A stretch of 64,000 bases of DNA, taken from contig NZ_CP021106.3 of NCBI RefSeq assembly GCF_000355765.4, positions 777,137-841,136 of the forward strand, written 5' to 3'. Positions 28,496-37,823 of the stretch are shown here, piece after piece (the stretch's first letter is position 1; every line of letters starts with the position of its first letter). The stretch is from Nitrosospira lacus (GTDB taxonomy: Bacteria; Pseudomonadota; Gammaproteobacteria; Burkholderiales; Nitrosomonadaceae). The notes under the pieces are model-generated. The model had not been told where the DNA came from and made no database searches. It was given only the letters and a program-made list of their open reading frames with translations. Made by a program: the position numbers and the translations under genes.

Positions 28496-29272
28496 ATGAC
28501 GCATACACCGGCAACGATTCTATTGTTAGTATGTGCGGTACTGTTTACCGGTTGCGCCACCACGCGTCCGAACGATACGGGCCTGGATTCGATCGATCCC
28601 AACGAGAAAACCAATCGCAAGTTTTATGACTTCACCGATATGGTCGATCGGAACGTGATGGCGCCGGTTGCCGATGTTTACATCAAATATGTTCCCAATC
28701 CCATGCAACGTTCCATCGGAAATTTCTATGACAATCTTGCATACCCGAACGTTATTCTGAACGCTTTTTTGCAGGGCAAGGTTCGTCAGGGATTCCAGGA
28801 CAGTCTGCGTTTCGTTGTGAATTCGACCATAGGCCTGGGAGGACTTTTTGATATGGCGGCACCCATGGGTTTGATACAGCACGACGAAGACTTTGGGCAG
28901 ACGCTTGGCGTGTGGGGGGTTGATGCAGGATCTTATCTGTTTGTTCCCCTGATAGGGCCTAGTAGCTATCGGGATGCGCCGGGTATTCCCGTAAGCGTTG
29001 TCAGCAATCTTTTATTTTATGCGGGCACCGTTGCCAGTACCGCCATTATAGGACCCGTCACCGTTCTGGGTATTATCGACAAACGGGCGAGATTAACCGG
29101 TCCCATGCGCGTTCGCGATCAGGCGGCGCTCGATCCCTATCTATTCGTGCGCGAAGGATTTTTGCAGCAGCGTAAACATCTGATTTATGACGGTGATCCG
29201 CCGCCGGAGGTTTATGATGATCCAGACGACGATTCCATGCAAAATAAATCGGCGGCCAAGCCATTACACTGA
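28496..29272 (+). CDS. mlaA: MlaA/VacJ-family outer-membrane lipoprotein
   Basis: A 258-residue lipoprotein with a lipobox (LFTGC, Cys20). It matches MlaA throughout: DPNEKTNRKFYDFTDMVDR, NFYDNLAYPNVILNAFLQGK, FVVNSTIGLGGLFDMAAP, EDFGQTLGVWGV and PLIGPSSYRDAPG. MlaA forms a ring in the inner leaflet of the outer membrane and removes misplaced phospholipids, passing them to MlaC. Its position between hpnN and the squalene-hopene cyclase gene, with the MlaC-like HpnM nearby, suggests that hopanoid and phospholipid trafficking are linked here. The start ATG has no obvious ribosome site. Confidence 0.92.
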   Translation: MTHTPATILLLVCAVLFTGCATTRPNDTGLDSIDPNEKTNRKFYDFTDMVDRNVMAPVADVYIKYVPNPMQRSIGNFYDNLAYPNVILNAFLQGKVRQGFQDSLRFVVNSTIGLGGLFDMAAPMGLIQHDEDFGQTLGVWGVDAGSYLFVPLIGPSSYRDAPGIPVSVVSNLLFYAGTVASTAIIGPVTVLGIIDKRARLTGPMRVRDQAALDPYLFVREGFLQQRKHLIYDGDPPPEVYDDPDDDSMQNKSAAKPLH

Positions 29273-29504
29273 AAATCAATTTCAAGCGCGTATAATAATC
29301 GACTTGTTTAAGCTGGCGTTTGTTGTTTGCTGCGTTTGACAGGTTTTGGAATGATGATTGCCAGATGCTGGAAGATCATGGTTCCTCCGCAACGGAAACC
29401 AGATCATGAAAATCCGCTCCTTGCATCGTCAGGGGTTGCCATCGGGAATGGATGATGGATACATAAAATGGATTCACGTAGTACGGTAATATAGGTAAAA
29501 ACGA

Positions 29505-31442
29505 ATGAAAAGATTGGAGCGTACCGCCAGATTATCTTCGCAAGACAGGTTCTTGAGTTCAACGGCGCTGAAAGATGGGTTGACCGCGGCGCGCGAAGCG
29601 ATGCTTTCCCTGCAAAAAGAGGACGGTCACTGGTGTTTTCCGTTGGAGGCGGACTGTACGATTCCGGCGGAGTATGTGCTGATGATGCATTTCATGGATG
29701 ATGTGGATAGAGACCTCGAAGTCAGGCTCGCTCGATTCATCCGTGAAAAACAGGATCCTGTGCATGGAGGCTGGCCGCTATACTACGGTGGCGATTTCGA
29801 TCAAAGCTGTTCAGTCAAGGCCTACTACGCCCTGAAGCTCGTGGGTGATTCGCCCGATGCGCCGCACATGATACGCGCGCGTGCAGCTATTCTGGAACAT
29901 GGCGGCGCCGCGCGGGCCAACGTATTCACGCGGATAATGCTCGCCATGTATGGTCAGATTCCCTGGCGTGGTGTTCCGTTCGTACCGGTCGAGATCATAT
30001 TGCTGCCTCGCTGGTTTCCGTTTCATCTAAGCAAAATCGCATACTGGTCGCGCACCGTGACGATTCCGCTATCCATACTTTGCAGCTTGAAAGCGCAGGC
30101 TGCGAATCCGCGCGATATCCATATTCACGAGCTGTTCACAGTGGATCCAGAAAACGAGCGGGGTTATTTTTCGGTCCGCACGCGATTGAATCGGTTATTT
30201 TTGCTGATTGAGCGCATCGCCTCGCCTTTCGAGCCATTCATTCCACCTTTTCTGCGTCGCATCGCATTAAAGCGTGCGGAGCACTGGATAGTGGAGCGGC
30301 TTAACGGTGAGTGCGGACTGGGAGCGATCTTTCCGGCGATGGTAAATGCCAGCGAAGCGCTGGCATTGCTGGGCTATCCCTATGAGCATCCGTATCGAGA
30401 GCAATGCCGCAGGGCACTCAGGGGACTGCTGGTGGATGAAGGCGAACGCGTATGGTGTCAGCCATGCACATCGCCGGTATGGGATACCGTGTTGACGAGT
30501 CTTGCATTACAGGAGGGTATGGGTATAGACGAGAAGCCCATCCGCAAGGCTCTCGACTGGCTGATTCCCAATCAGATACTCGACGCACCCGCCGACTGGC
30601 AGGAAGAGCATCCCGGCCTGAGCGGCGGTGGATGGGCTTTTCAGTACGCCAACCCTCATTACCCGGATCTGGATGACACCGCTGCGGTTGGATGGGCATT
30701 GCATCAGGCGGATCCGCAAGCTTATCGCGAAAGCATCGTACGCGCGGCGGACTGGCTCGCGGGCATGCAGTCCAGCAACGGTGGTTTTGCGGCTTTCGAC
30801 AGCGACAATACCTATTACTACCTGAACGAAATTCCGTTTGCCGACCATGGTGCCCTGCTTGATCCCCCCACCAGCGACGTCACTGCCCGCTGTACAGGTT
30901 TTCTGGCGCTACACGGTGACTCCCGGCATAAGGATGCGGTGGAACGGGGGTTGGCCTACCTGTTCCGCGAGCAGGAGCCCAGCGGAGCTTGGTTCGGGCG
31001 CTGGGGGAGCAATTATATATACGGTACTTGGTCGGTACTGGAAGCTTTCCGGTTGGCGCGTGTGGATTCTGGACACCTTGCTGTTCGCCGCGCGGTACAG
31101 TGGTTAAAATCCGTGCAACGCGATGATGGAGGCTGGGGTGAGGGCAACGATTCGTACTCGGAACCCCAAAAAGCGGGATATTTCGAGACGAGTACATCTT
31201 TCCAGACGGCTTGGGCGCTGCTCGGTCTGATGGCAGCAGGTGAGGGACAAAGCCATGAAGTATCACGTGGCATAGCCTACCTGTTGCATGAGCAGGATAG
31301 CGATGGCCTGTGGCATGAACCCTGGTTTACCGCCCCGGGCTTCCCGCGAGTTTTCTATCTTAAATATCATGGGTACACGAGTTATTTTCCGTTGTGGGCT
31401 TTGGCTAGATTTCAGGCGCTGACCCGGAAACCTCCTGCGTGA
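29505..31442 (+). CDS. shc: Squalene-hopene cyclase
   Basis: A 645-residue class II triterpene cyclase (also called HpnF) that cyclises squalene to hopene/diplopterol at the inner membrane. The protonating motif DxDD is Asp388-Leu-Asp-Asp391. Several QW repeats are visible, such as QKEDGHWCFPLEAD near the N-terminus, QSSNGGFAAFDSDNTYYYLN, QEPSGAWFGRWGSNYIYGTW and QRDDGGWGEGNDSY. Length is typical. Its stop overlaps the GTG start of hpnG by 3 bases, so the two are translationally coupled. Confidence 0.96.
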   Translation: MKRLERTARLSSQDRFLSSTALKDGLTAAREAMLSLQKEDGHWCFPLEADCTIPAEYVLMMHFMDDVDRDLEVRLARFIREKQDPVHGGWPLYYGGDFDQSCSVKAYYALKLVGDSPDAPHMIRARAAILEHGGAARANVFTRIMLAMYGQIPWRGVPFVPVEIILLPRWFPFHLSKIAYWSRTVTIPLSILCSLKAQAANPRDIHIHELFTVDPENERGYFSVRTRLNRLFLLIERIASPFEPFIPPFLRRIALKRAEHWIVERLNGECGLGAIFPAMVNASEALALLGYPYEHPYREQCRRALRGLLVDEGERVWCQPCTSPVWDTVLTSLALQEGMGIDEKPIRKALDWLIPNQILDAPADWQEEHPGLSGGGWAFQYANPHYPDLDDTAAVGWALHQADPQAYRESIVRAADWLAGMQSSNGGFAAFDSDNTYYYLNEIPFADHGALLDPPTSDVTARCTGFLALHGDSRHKDAVERGLAYLFREQEPSGAWFGRWGSNYIYGTWSVLEAFRLARVDSGHLAVRRAVQWLKSVQRDDGGWGEGNDSYSEPQKAGYFETSTSFQTAWALLGLMAAGEGQSHEVSRGIAYLLHEQDSDGLWHEPWFTAPGFPRVFYLKYHGYTSYFPLWALARFQALTRKPPA

Positions 31443-32170
31443 AGGGAGTGGGTATCGTCACCGCAATGCGGGTGGAGGCTCGGTGCGTTACTTCACTCCA
31501 CTTGCCGTTTAACAAAAGAATCAGCCTGGGAGAAAGCGCGGCGATATGGCTCTGCGGTATAGGCGCGGAGGCGGCTCGCGAAGCGGCGGACGGCCTGAGA
31601 GCAGGCGGGGCTACTGCCCTCATGAGTTTCGGGCTTGCCGGCGCATTGGATTCCAGTCTGCGGCCGGGCGATCTGGTGTTGCCAGAGTCGATTTATGGCG
31701 GACGCTTATTGCCCATTGATTTGGGCTGGCGTGCTCGCCTGCGGCAGCGACTTCCCGCCCGCTTGAGGGTGGCGGGTGGCATGCTGGCGGCGAGTACGCA
31801 GATGCTGACTTCAGCAACCGCAAAGCGTGAATTGGCACAGGCTACTGGAGCTTGTGCAGTGGATATGGAAAGCGGCGCAGTGGCGGAGGCCGCCGCGCAT
31901 GCCGGGTTGCCATTCCTGACGGTGCGCGCAATCTCGGACCCGGTGGAGTTTTCACCCCCTTCGATTCTGCTTGGCGCGATACGCCGCGACGGAAGTCCCG
32001 ACTTGGCGCGCCTGCTGCCGTTATTGCTGCGGCGATCCGTGACGCTCGGCACGTTACTTCGTCTCGGGGTGGATTCCCGTGCTGCGTGCTCCACGTTAGC
32101 CACAGTGGTACGCTACGCAGACAGAGAAATGGGGCTCGCCTCGACGCGTTCCGCTCTTGAAACGGATTAG
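31439..32170 (+). CDS. hpnG: Hopanoid-associated phosphorylase HpnG
   Basis: A 243-residue member of the purine/uridine phosphorylase superfamily. HpnG removes adenine from adenosylhopane to give the ribosyl intermediate, the step after HpnH. Signs are MSFGLAGALDSSLRPGDLVLP (phosphate/ribose site), the central GACAVDMESGAVAEAAAHAGLPFLTVRAISDP motif and its usual length. The start is a GTG that overlaps the cyclase stop (GTGA). Together with hpnH and shc it lets this locus make extended C35-type hopanoids, provided later steps are encoded elsewhere. Confidence 0.87.
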   Translation: MKGVGIVTAMRVEARCVTSLHLPFNKRISLGESAAIWLCGIGAEAAREAADGLRAGGATALMSFGLAGALDSSLRPGDLVLPESIYGGRLLPIDLGWRARLRQRLPARLRVAGGMLAASTQMLTSATAKRELAQATGACAVDMESGAVAEAAAHAGLPFLTVRAISDPVEFSPPSILLGAIRRDGSPDLARLLPLLLRRSVTLGTLLRLGVDSRAACSTLATVVRYADREMGLASTRSALETD

Positions 32171-32316
32171 CGTGGAGAAAAATATGGAAATCCTGGGCGA
32201 ATTCCTGCCACGCAAGTGGATTGCATCATTTATGGTAAAAAATATTTCATCATGGAAAATCAATGGGTGCCGCTTATTCAAATCACATCAGCAATAAAAT
32301 AAAGTCATCAAATTGC

Positions 32317-32346
32317 TTGAGAATTCACGCTGTTAAAGAGTAAAAT
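32317..32346 (+). promoter_or_regulatory. Probable promoter of rpsO-pnp
   Basis: TTGAGA at 32317-32322 and TAAAAT at 32341-32346 are 18 bases apart and lie about 40 bp before the rpsO start. Each hexamer matches at least four of six consensus positions. The following leader is short, with the ribosome site GGAGAG. Confidence 0.5.
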
Positions 32347-32384
32347 ACCGGCCTTTCGTATCAGGCATTTAATGGAGAGTACGC

Positions 32385-32654
32385 ATGCCAATCACAACCG
32401 ATCAAAAAGCACAAGTGGTGCGCGAGTATCAGCGTGCCGTTGGAGATACGGGTTCTCCCGAAGTGCAAGTGGCGTTATTGACCACTCGTATCAATGATCT
32501 GGCAAATCATTTCAAGGCGCACGTCAAGGATCATCACTCCCGTCGCGGGTTATTGCGTATGGTCAGCCGCCGCCGCAAGTTGCTCGATTACCTCAAGCGC
32601 AGCAGCACTGATAGTTATCGTACGTTGATCGAGCGTCTCGGCTTGCGGAAATAG
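32385..32654 (+). CDS. rpsO: 30S ribosomal protein S15
   Basis: An 89-residue primary 16S rRNA-binding protein of the small subunit platform. The sequence is typical: [37 protein letters not shown] and [14 protein letters not shown]. It is the usual first gene of the rpsO-pnp pair and is followed by pnp after 137 bp. Confidence 0.97.
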   Translation: MPITTDQKAQVVREYQRAVGDTGSPEVQVALLTTRINDLANHFKAHVKDHHSRRGLLRMVSRRRKLLDYLKRSSTDSYRTLIERLGLRK

Positions 32655-32684
32655 ATTATCGATCCCTGATACGGGGAACTGCGG

Positions 32685-32736
32685 AGCACATGAAAACTCT
32701 TGTCCTTGCGATAGACGATAGGACGCATTTCATGCT
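32685..32736 (+). promoter_or_regulatory. Hairpin in rpsO-pnp intergenic leader
   Basis: AGC-AC-ATGAAA (32685-32695) pairs with TTTCATGCT (32728-32736), with a 2-base bulge. Above an internal loop, GTCCT (32702-32706) pairs with AGGAC (32720-32724). In Escherichia coli a long hairpin at this place is cut by RNase III and lets PNPase repress its own mRNA. The position and two-stage stem suggest the same role here, which is inference. Confidence 0.45.
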
Positions 32737-32791
32737 GGAACGGATTAATCGCAGCAGGCGGGAACGATTTTTTCAAAAAAAGGGTAGTTAA

Positions 32792-34900
32792 TTGAAATCA
32801 ATCAAGAAAAGTATTACCTATGGGCGTCATCAACTAACGCTGGAGACCGGGGAGATAGCAAGACAAGCGCACGGGGCGGTGATGGTTACCATGGACGACA
32901 CCGTGGTGCTGGTGACTGCGGTGGGCGCAAAAAATGCCAAGCAGGGTCAAGATTTTTTTCCGTTGACGGTGGATTACCAGGAAAGAAGCTATGCCGCGGG
33001 TAGAATACCCGGCAGTTTCTTTAAGCGTGAAGGCCGTCCTTCCGAAAAAGAAATTCTTACTTCCCGCCTTATTGATCGTCCCATCCGTCCCCTGTTTCCA
33101 GAACGTTTTTACAATGAAGTACAGATCGTGGCCACCGTCCTATCATCCGATAACGAGGTGGACGCGGATATACCCGCGCTGGTAGGCGCCTCGGCTGCGC
33201 TTGTGCTTTCCGGCATCCCCTTCGATGGTCCTATTGGCGCCGCGCGAGTCGGTTATATCAACGGGGAGTATGTCCTGAATCCCACCACGACCGAACTGAA
33301 GCAAACCCAGTTGAATCTGGTGGTAGCGGGTACGCAACAAGCTGTGCTGATGGTGGAATCTGAAGCATTGGAATTATCCGAAGACATCATGCTGGGGGCG
33401 GTCATGTACGGTCATCAGCAAATGCAGGCGGTAATCAGCGCCATCAATGAATTGGCCGACGAGGCAGGTGTTACCGCATGGGACTGGATACCTGCGGAAA
33501 CGGATACCGCGCTGACCGATAAAATTGCGGAGCTGGCGGAAAAGGATTTGCGCGGTGCATTCCAATTGAAGCAGAAACAGGCAAGATCCGAGGCCATAGA
33601 TAACATCTGGAGAAAAGTTTTTGCTGAAGTCGGAGTCGACACAGAAGATGGGCCGGATGGGCAGGCTGTAAAGGAGGCTTGCTTTGCTCTCGAATCAAAA
33701 ATAGTGCGTTCCCAGATTCTCGATGGCGAGCCTCGCATAGATGGGCGAGATACGCGTACCGTTCGTCCCATTACGATCCGCAATGGTTTGTTACCCCGCA
33801 CTCATGGCTCCGCCTTGTTTACTCGCGGAGAAACCCAAGCGCTGGTGATTGCAACCTTGGGCACAGGGCGGGACGAACAAAAAATCGATGCCTTGCAGGG
33901 AGATTATTCCGAGCGTTTCATGCTTCACTACAATATGCCGCCCTATGCAACGGGCGAAACGGGTCGTGTAGGCACGCCCAAGCGCCGCGAAATCGGGCAT
34001 GGACGGCTGGCCAAAAGAGCCTTGGTTGCGGTACTGCCTTCTGCCGAGGAGTTTGGGTATTCGCTAAGGGTCGTATCGGAGATTACCGAGTCGAATGGTT
34101 CGAGTTCCATGGCGTCGGTCTGCGGTGGCTGTCTTGCGTTAATGGATGCTGGCGTGCCATTGAAAGCGCATGTGGCGGGTATTGCCATGGGGCTCATTAA
34201 AGAGGGCAACCGCTTTGCGGTGCTGACCGATATTCTCGGGGATGAAGATCACTTGGGTGATATGGACTTCAAAGTGGCGGGTACCGAGAAAGGTATCACC
34301 GCCCTGCAGATGGATATCAAGATTCAGGGTATCACCAAGGATATTCTGCTTGCCGCGCTGATACAGGCCAAGGAAGGACGCATCCACATTCTTCAAATTA
34401 TGAAGCAGGCGCTGCCTTCAACGCGCGAAGATATTTCCGAACATGCGCCGCGTATCATTAAAATTAAAATCAATCCCGAAAAAATCCGTGATGTAATTGG
34501 CAAAGGTGGTGCGGTAATCCGTGCACTGACTGAAGAAACCGGAACTACCATCGATATCGCTGACGATGGCACCGTTATGATAGCCTGTATTAACGCCGAA
34601 GGCGGCGAGGTGGCAAAAAAACGTATTGAAGACATCACCGCCGAGGTGGAAGTGGGCAGAATATACGACGGGACCGTATTGAAACTTCTGGATTTCGGCG
34701 CGATTGTTAGCGTTCTTCCAGGCAAGGATGGTTTGTTGCATATCTCGCAAATTGCCAACGAGCGTGTCAATAGTGTCGCCGATCATCTCAAGGAAGGTCA
34801 AGCGGTGCGGGTCAAGGTCCTGGAGGCCGACGACAAGGGACGGCTACGTCTTAGCATGAAGGCAGTCGCCATGGAGGGTGCTGATAGCACTGCTTCATAA
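32792..34900 (+). CDS. pnp: Polyribonucleotide nucleotidyltransferase (PNPase)
   Basis: A 702-residue 3'-to-5' phosphorolytic exoribonuclease and degradosome partner. Two RNase PH domains (about 1-220 and 310-540) flank a helical linker. A KH domain (about 550-615, with [12 protein letters not shown]) and an S1 domain (about 620-690, [19 protein letters not shown]) follow. The start is a TTG: an in-frame TAA lies directly before it, no ATG occurs until about residue 31, and the TTG gives the conserved N-terminus ([23 protein letters not shown]). AGGG lies about 8 bases upstream. A weak start codon fits a tightly self-regulated gene. Confidence 0.96.
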   Translation: MKSIKKSITYGRHQLTLETGEIARQAHGAVMVTMDDTVVLVTAVGAKNAKQGQDFFPLTVDYQERSYAAGRIPGSFFKREGRPSEKEILTSRLIDRPIRPLFPERFYNEVQIVATVLSSDNEVDADIPALVGASAALVLSGIPFDGPIGAARVGYINGEYVLNPTTTELKQTQLNLVVAGTQQAVLMVESEALELSEDIMLGAVMYGHQQMQAVISAINELADEAGVTAWDWIPAETDTALTDKIAELAEKDLRGAFQLKQKQARSEAIDNIWRKVFAEVGVDTEDGPDGQAVKEACFALESKIVRSQILDGEPRIDGRDTRTVRPITIRNGLLPRTHGSALFTRGETQALVIATLGTGRDEQKIDALQGDYSERFMLHYNMPPYATGETGRVGTPKRREIGHGRLAKRALVAVLPSAEEFGYSLRVVSEITESNGSSSMASVCGGCLALMDAGVPLKAHVAGIAMGLIKEGNRFAVLTDILGDEDHLGDMDFKVAGTEKGITALQMDIKIQGITKDILLAALIQAKEGRIHILQIMKQALPSTREDISEHAPRIIKIKINPEKIRDVIGKGGAVIRALTEETGTTIDIADDGTVMIACINAEGGEVAKKRIEDITAEVEVGRIYDGTVLKLLDFGAIVSVLPGKDGLLHISQIANERVNSVADHLKEGQAVRVKVLEADDKGRLRLSMKAVAMEGADSTAS

Positions 34901-34922
34901 GCTCCTTTTTACGACTAGTCAT

Positions 34923-34956
34923 AAAAAAAGCCTCTATCAGATAGAGGCTTTTTTTT
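34923..34956. terminator. Bidirectional intrinsic terminator between pnp and dksA
   Basis: A stem GCCTCTAT/ATAGAGGC with the loop CAG is flanked by seven A on the left and eight T on the right. It therefore works on both strands: for pnp on plus and for the convergent dksA on minus. Confidence 0.92.
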
Positions 34957-35019
34957 CATGGAAAAGATAATTTGTGACAACAGGCAGATAATACAAACCT
35001 GTGGAAAACACCATCAATT

Positions 35020-35442
35020 TTATTTGGCTACTTGTTTTTCCCTTATCTCATCGAGAGTCTTGCAGTCGATGCAGAGAGTAGCAGTGGGGCGGGCTTCAAG
35101 GCGCTTCAGGCCAATTTCAATCCCGCAACTATCGCAATAACCATAATCGCCAGCGTCTATTTTGGCAATGGTCTCATCAATTTTCTTGATCAACTTGCGT
35201 TCGCGGTCACGATTGCGTAATTCCAGCGCCATATCCGACTCCTGACTGGCCCGATCGTTAGGGTCGGCAAAAATAGTCGCTTCATCCTGCATGGTATGCA
35301 CCGTGCGATCTATATCCTGTCCTAATTCGGTTTTAATACCTTCCAGTATGTTGCGAAAATGCATAAGCTGCCTGGAACTCATGTAGCTTTCCCCCTTCTT
35401 CGGCTTGTAAGGAGTAGCTGGTTTACGCAGTTCTTGCGGCAT
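35020..35442 (-). CDS. dksA: RNA polymerase-binding transcription factor DksA
   Basis: A 140-residue protein that binds the RNA polymerase secondary channel and, with ppGpp, adjusts transcription of rRNA and amino-acid genes. The coiled-coil tip motif DxxDxA is present (DPNDRA), followed by [15 protein letters not shown]. The zinc finger is complete with CDSC and CIDC. The frame is open to 35487, but the ATG at 35442 gives the usual N-terminus ([18 protein letters not shown]) and follows an AAGGGA site. It converges with pnp across a shared terminator. Confidence 0.95.
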   Translation of the reverse strand: MPQELRKPATPYKPKKGESYMSSRQLMHFRNILEGIKTELGQDIDRTVHTMQDEATIFADPNDRASQESDMALELRNRDRERKLIKKIDETIAKIDAGDYGYCDSCGIEIGLKRLEARPTATLCIDCKTLDEIREKQVAK

Positions 35443-36012
35443 TTTTAATATCCCTTTTATATTTCTGGTGACGTATAGAGGTACCATTACAGAAAATATT
35501 ATACAGCAATACGTTTGCTATACGTCCTCCACGACACGGGGCAAAAATCAATTCCAACCCATACAAGAGAGTTTGTAGATAACCCGGGTCAGTCAGTTTG
35601 CATGAAACCCACCCTGCACGACAGCACGAATTTTTGCAGAATTCCAATTGCTTGAATACCCCTGAAAGAAAATAAATGCCCCATTTCTCCAAATCGTCCA
35701 CAATAATGACTAACATTACGAATGTACTTCTCACGATTATCGGCGGCACTGTGATCGCCCGGTGCGGCAATTTGTCGCACCGGGCTGGAAATTGTGCTAT
35801 GTTACCAATAGGCCATAATTTGTCCTGCCAACCAAATAGTTGAACTTGATGCTTCAATAATGGTTGAGATTGTGTTTATGTCAGGTATCCGCACGCGTCG
35901 AAACCGGTTGCAAGAGAAAGGAATAAAGTCCGCGGGATTGCTAAGACAGGTGCGGTTTTCTATCAGGGTTGCAACCCAACATCCCCCATATATATAACAG
36001 GAGAAAAAGATC
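35443..36012. other. Divergent intergenic region between dksA and the metallophore-type cluster, 570 bp
   Basis: No credible gene is seen. The dksA end is AT-rich and should hold the dksA promoter. Notable structures are the strong hairpin at 35757-35785 and the perfect 12-base palindrome GGGTTGCAACCC at 35966-35977. The latter lies 35 bp before the first precursor gene and is a candidate operator. The ribosome site ACAGGAG precedes the ATG at 36013. Confidence 0.5.
35757..35785. repeat. Strong inverted repeat upstream of precursor genes
   Basis: GCCCGGTGCGGC pairs with GTCGCACCGGGC (one G-T pair) across the 5-base loop AATTT. There is no adjacent T-run, so it is not a standard terminator. 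It lies about 230 bp before the first EF-hand gene and may be an RNA structure in a long leader, a regulator site or a dispersed repeat. Confidence 0.45.
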
Positions 36013-36393
36013 ATGTCTAAAAGAAAATCCATTATTTCCATAGCCGTTGGTTCTGCTTTTGCCGTTAGCCTCGGTGGCGCACCGGTCGTTTTTGCCGCTG
36101 ATAGTCCCTTTGCCATGCAATCTCTCGACAGGGGCTACATGGTTGCCGACGCGCATAAATATGGCGAAAAGAAAAGTGGAGAAGGTAAATGTGGCGGTCA
36201 GGGCGCTTGCGGCGAAGGGCGGTGTGGCGCGTCCATGGCGGACGCAAATAATGACGGTAAAATCACCAAGGAAGAATGGACCGCGCATCATAACGCCATG
36301 TTCGAACATATGGATGCCAACAAAGACGGCTTTATCAGCAAAGATGAGATGAAGGGCAAAATGAAGGACGGCAAGTGCGGGGGCAGTAAGTAG
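36013..36393 (+). CDS. Exported EF-hand protein with EGKC/EGRC motifs, candidate bufferin/HvfA-type metallophore precursor
   Basis: A 126-residue exported protein. The signal peptide covers residues 1 to about 28 (cleavage near VFA-AD). A Gly/Cys-rich core follows, with EGKC at 57-60, Cys66, and EGRC at 68-71; a DGKC lies at 119-122, giving four cysteines in all. Two perfect EF-hand loops, 77-88 (DANNDGKITKEE) and 101-112 (DANKDGFISKDE), should bind calcium. In the known HvfA/bufferin families, cysteines in EGKC(G) motifs are converted to thiooxazole-type rings by a DUF692 (MNIO) enzyme and the mature product binds copper. A DUF692 gene and a DUF2063 gene lie directly downstream, so this is probably such a precursor. 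The EF-hands are an unusual addition. ACAGGAG gives a strong start. Confidence 0.8.
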   Translation: MSKRKSIISIAVGSAFAVSLGGAPVVFAADSPFAMQSLDRGYMVADAHKYGEKKSGEGKCGGQGACGEGRCGASMADANNDGKITKEEWTAHHNAMFEHMDANKDGFISKDEMKGKMKDGKCGGSK

Positions 36394-36547
36394 GGAAGAG
36401 ATAATTCCTGGTATTTATTCCAGCTGGGGACGATTTTTTCCAAGCGTGGCTTCTGCACGAGAAAAGTCGATCCCTCGGCTAACCACGCCCTCCAATCGCT
36501 CTCGAATTGTGACATAATATTTTCTCCAAAATTCAGGAGAAGATATC

Positions 36548-36958
36548 ATGCGCAACAAGAAAACCATGATTTCCCTAGCGGTGGGTTCCGCTTTTGCCGC
36601 CGCACTTGGTGCGGCACCGCTCGCCTCTGGAGCTGACAGTCCTTTCATCGTGCAATCCCTGGATAGGGGTACCATGCTCGCGTATGCAGACAGGGTGGAC
36701 CCCAATAAATATGGGGGCGGCGCAAAATCCGGCGAAGGCCGATGCGGCATGTCGATGGTGGACACCAATAAGGATGGCAAGGTCACGAAGCAGGAATTTC
36801 TGAAGCATCACGAAGCCATATTTGACAGGATGGATACCAACAAAGATGGTGCTGTCGACCAGCCTGAGGCAGACAGCTATGGAGGCGCCAGACCCAGCGG
36901 TGCACCCCATGCACCCGGTGCACCCGATACTGCGCCGCATGGCGGTATGAAAAAGTAA
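36548..36958 (+). CDS. Second exported EF-hand protein with a single EGRC motif, paralogous candidate precursor
   Basis: A 136-residue paralogue of the preceding gene. The N-terminal parts align closely (AVGSAFA, ADSPF, QSLDRG shared). A signal peptide covers residues 1 to about 29. It has only one cysteine, Cys66 in EGRC (63-66), then two EF-hand loops at 72-83 (DTNKDGKVTKQE) and 96-107 (DTNKDGAVDQPE). The tail is Pro/His/Gly-rich (APHAPGAPDTAPHGG) instead of the DGKC tail of the first copy, and such a His-containing tail could itself bind metal. It has its own strong ribosome site (CAGGAG) after a 154-bp gap and ends 13 bp before the DUF692 gene, so it is the more closely coupled of the two to the modifying enzyme. 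Confidence 0.78.
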   Translation: MRNKKTMISLAVGSAFAAALGAAPLASGADSPFIVQSLDRGTMLAYADRVDPNKYGGGAKSGEGRCGMSMVDTNKDGKVTKQEFLKHHEAIFDRMDTNKDGAVDQPEADSYGGARPSGAPHAPGAPDTAPHGGMKK

Positions 36959-36971
36959 TTCCTGATCCTTG

Positions 36972-37823
36972 ATGGAATCCCTAGGCCGTGCCAGTGTGGG
37001 ACTGGGCTTCCGGCGGGAACTCATTCCCGAGCTAAAAATACGTGTCCCTGCCGCTATTGATTTCTTTGAAATAGCCCCGGAAAACTGGATTGATTTCGGT
37101 GGCGTGGCGGGACGGGATTTGCGCCGCTTCACGGAGCGCTATCCCTTCGTCTGCCACGGACTCTCACTTTCCATTGGTAGCCCGGCCCCGTTGGATGAAG
37201 TATTACTGCACAAGATTCGGCAATTCCTGGATCGGCATCAGATTTCCCTTTATACGGAACATCTCTCATACTGTTCCGATGATGGCCATCTCTATGACCT
37301 GCTTCCAATACCCTTTACCGAAGAAGCGGTGAAATATGTCGCCGCACGCATTCGCCGTGCTCAAGATATCCTGGAGCGTCGTATTGCGTTGGAAAATGCA
37401 TCGTTTTATGTGCGTGCACCCATTGCCGAAATGAGTGAAGCGGATTTCATCCGTGCCGTATTAATCGAAGCGGACTGCGACCTGCATCTTGACGTTAACA
37501 ATGTGTACGTCAACAGCGTTAATCATGCTTGTGATCCCATCGAATTTATCTGCGCGATGCCTACGGAACGCATTGTCTACATGCATATGGCCGGGCATTA
37601 TAATGAAGCGAAGAATCTGATTATCGACACGCATGGCGCGGACGTAATCGATCCGGTATGGTCATTGCTTGATTATGCTTACCACATACACGGGGTGGCC
37701 CCCACGTTGCTGGAGCGCGATTTCAACATTCCCCCCCTACATGAACTGATGCGTGAGGTCGAACGCATCGGTCTTATTCAGACTCGGTATGCAGGTATCA
37801 GCCATGTCCGCGCCGCTCCCTGA
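36972..37823 (+). CDS. DUF692 multinuclear non-heme iron oxidase (MNIO, BufB/HvfB-like)
   Basis: A 283-residue TIM-barrel enzyme of the DUF692/MNIO family, which holds two or three iron ions and modifies cysteines of ribosomal peptides. Conserved metal-ligand segments are visible in order: [65 protein letters not shown] and LERDFNIP. Upstream lie two EGKC/EGRC precursors, and downstream is an overlapping DUF2063 gene, the standard HvfB-HvfC or BufB-BufC pairing. The frame opens at a TTG (36969) immediately before the chosen ATG. Substrate and product are inferred from context. Confidence 0.9.
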   Translation: MESLGRASVGLGFRRELIPELKIRVPAAIDFFEIAPENWIDFGGVAGRDLRRFTERYPFVCHGLSLSIGSPAPLDEVLLHKIRQFLDRHQISLYTEHLSYCSDDGHLYDLLPIPFTEEAVKYVAARIRRAQDILERRIALENASFYVRAPIAEMSEADFIRAVLIEADCDLHLDVNNVYVNSVNHACDPIEFICAMPTERIVYMHMAGHYNEAKNLIIDTHGADVIDPVWSLLDYAYHIHGVAPTLLERDFNIPPLHELMREVERIGLIQTRYAGISHVRAAP

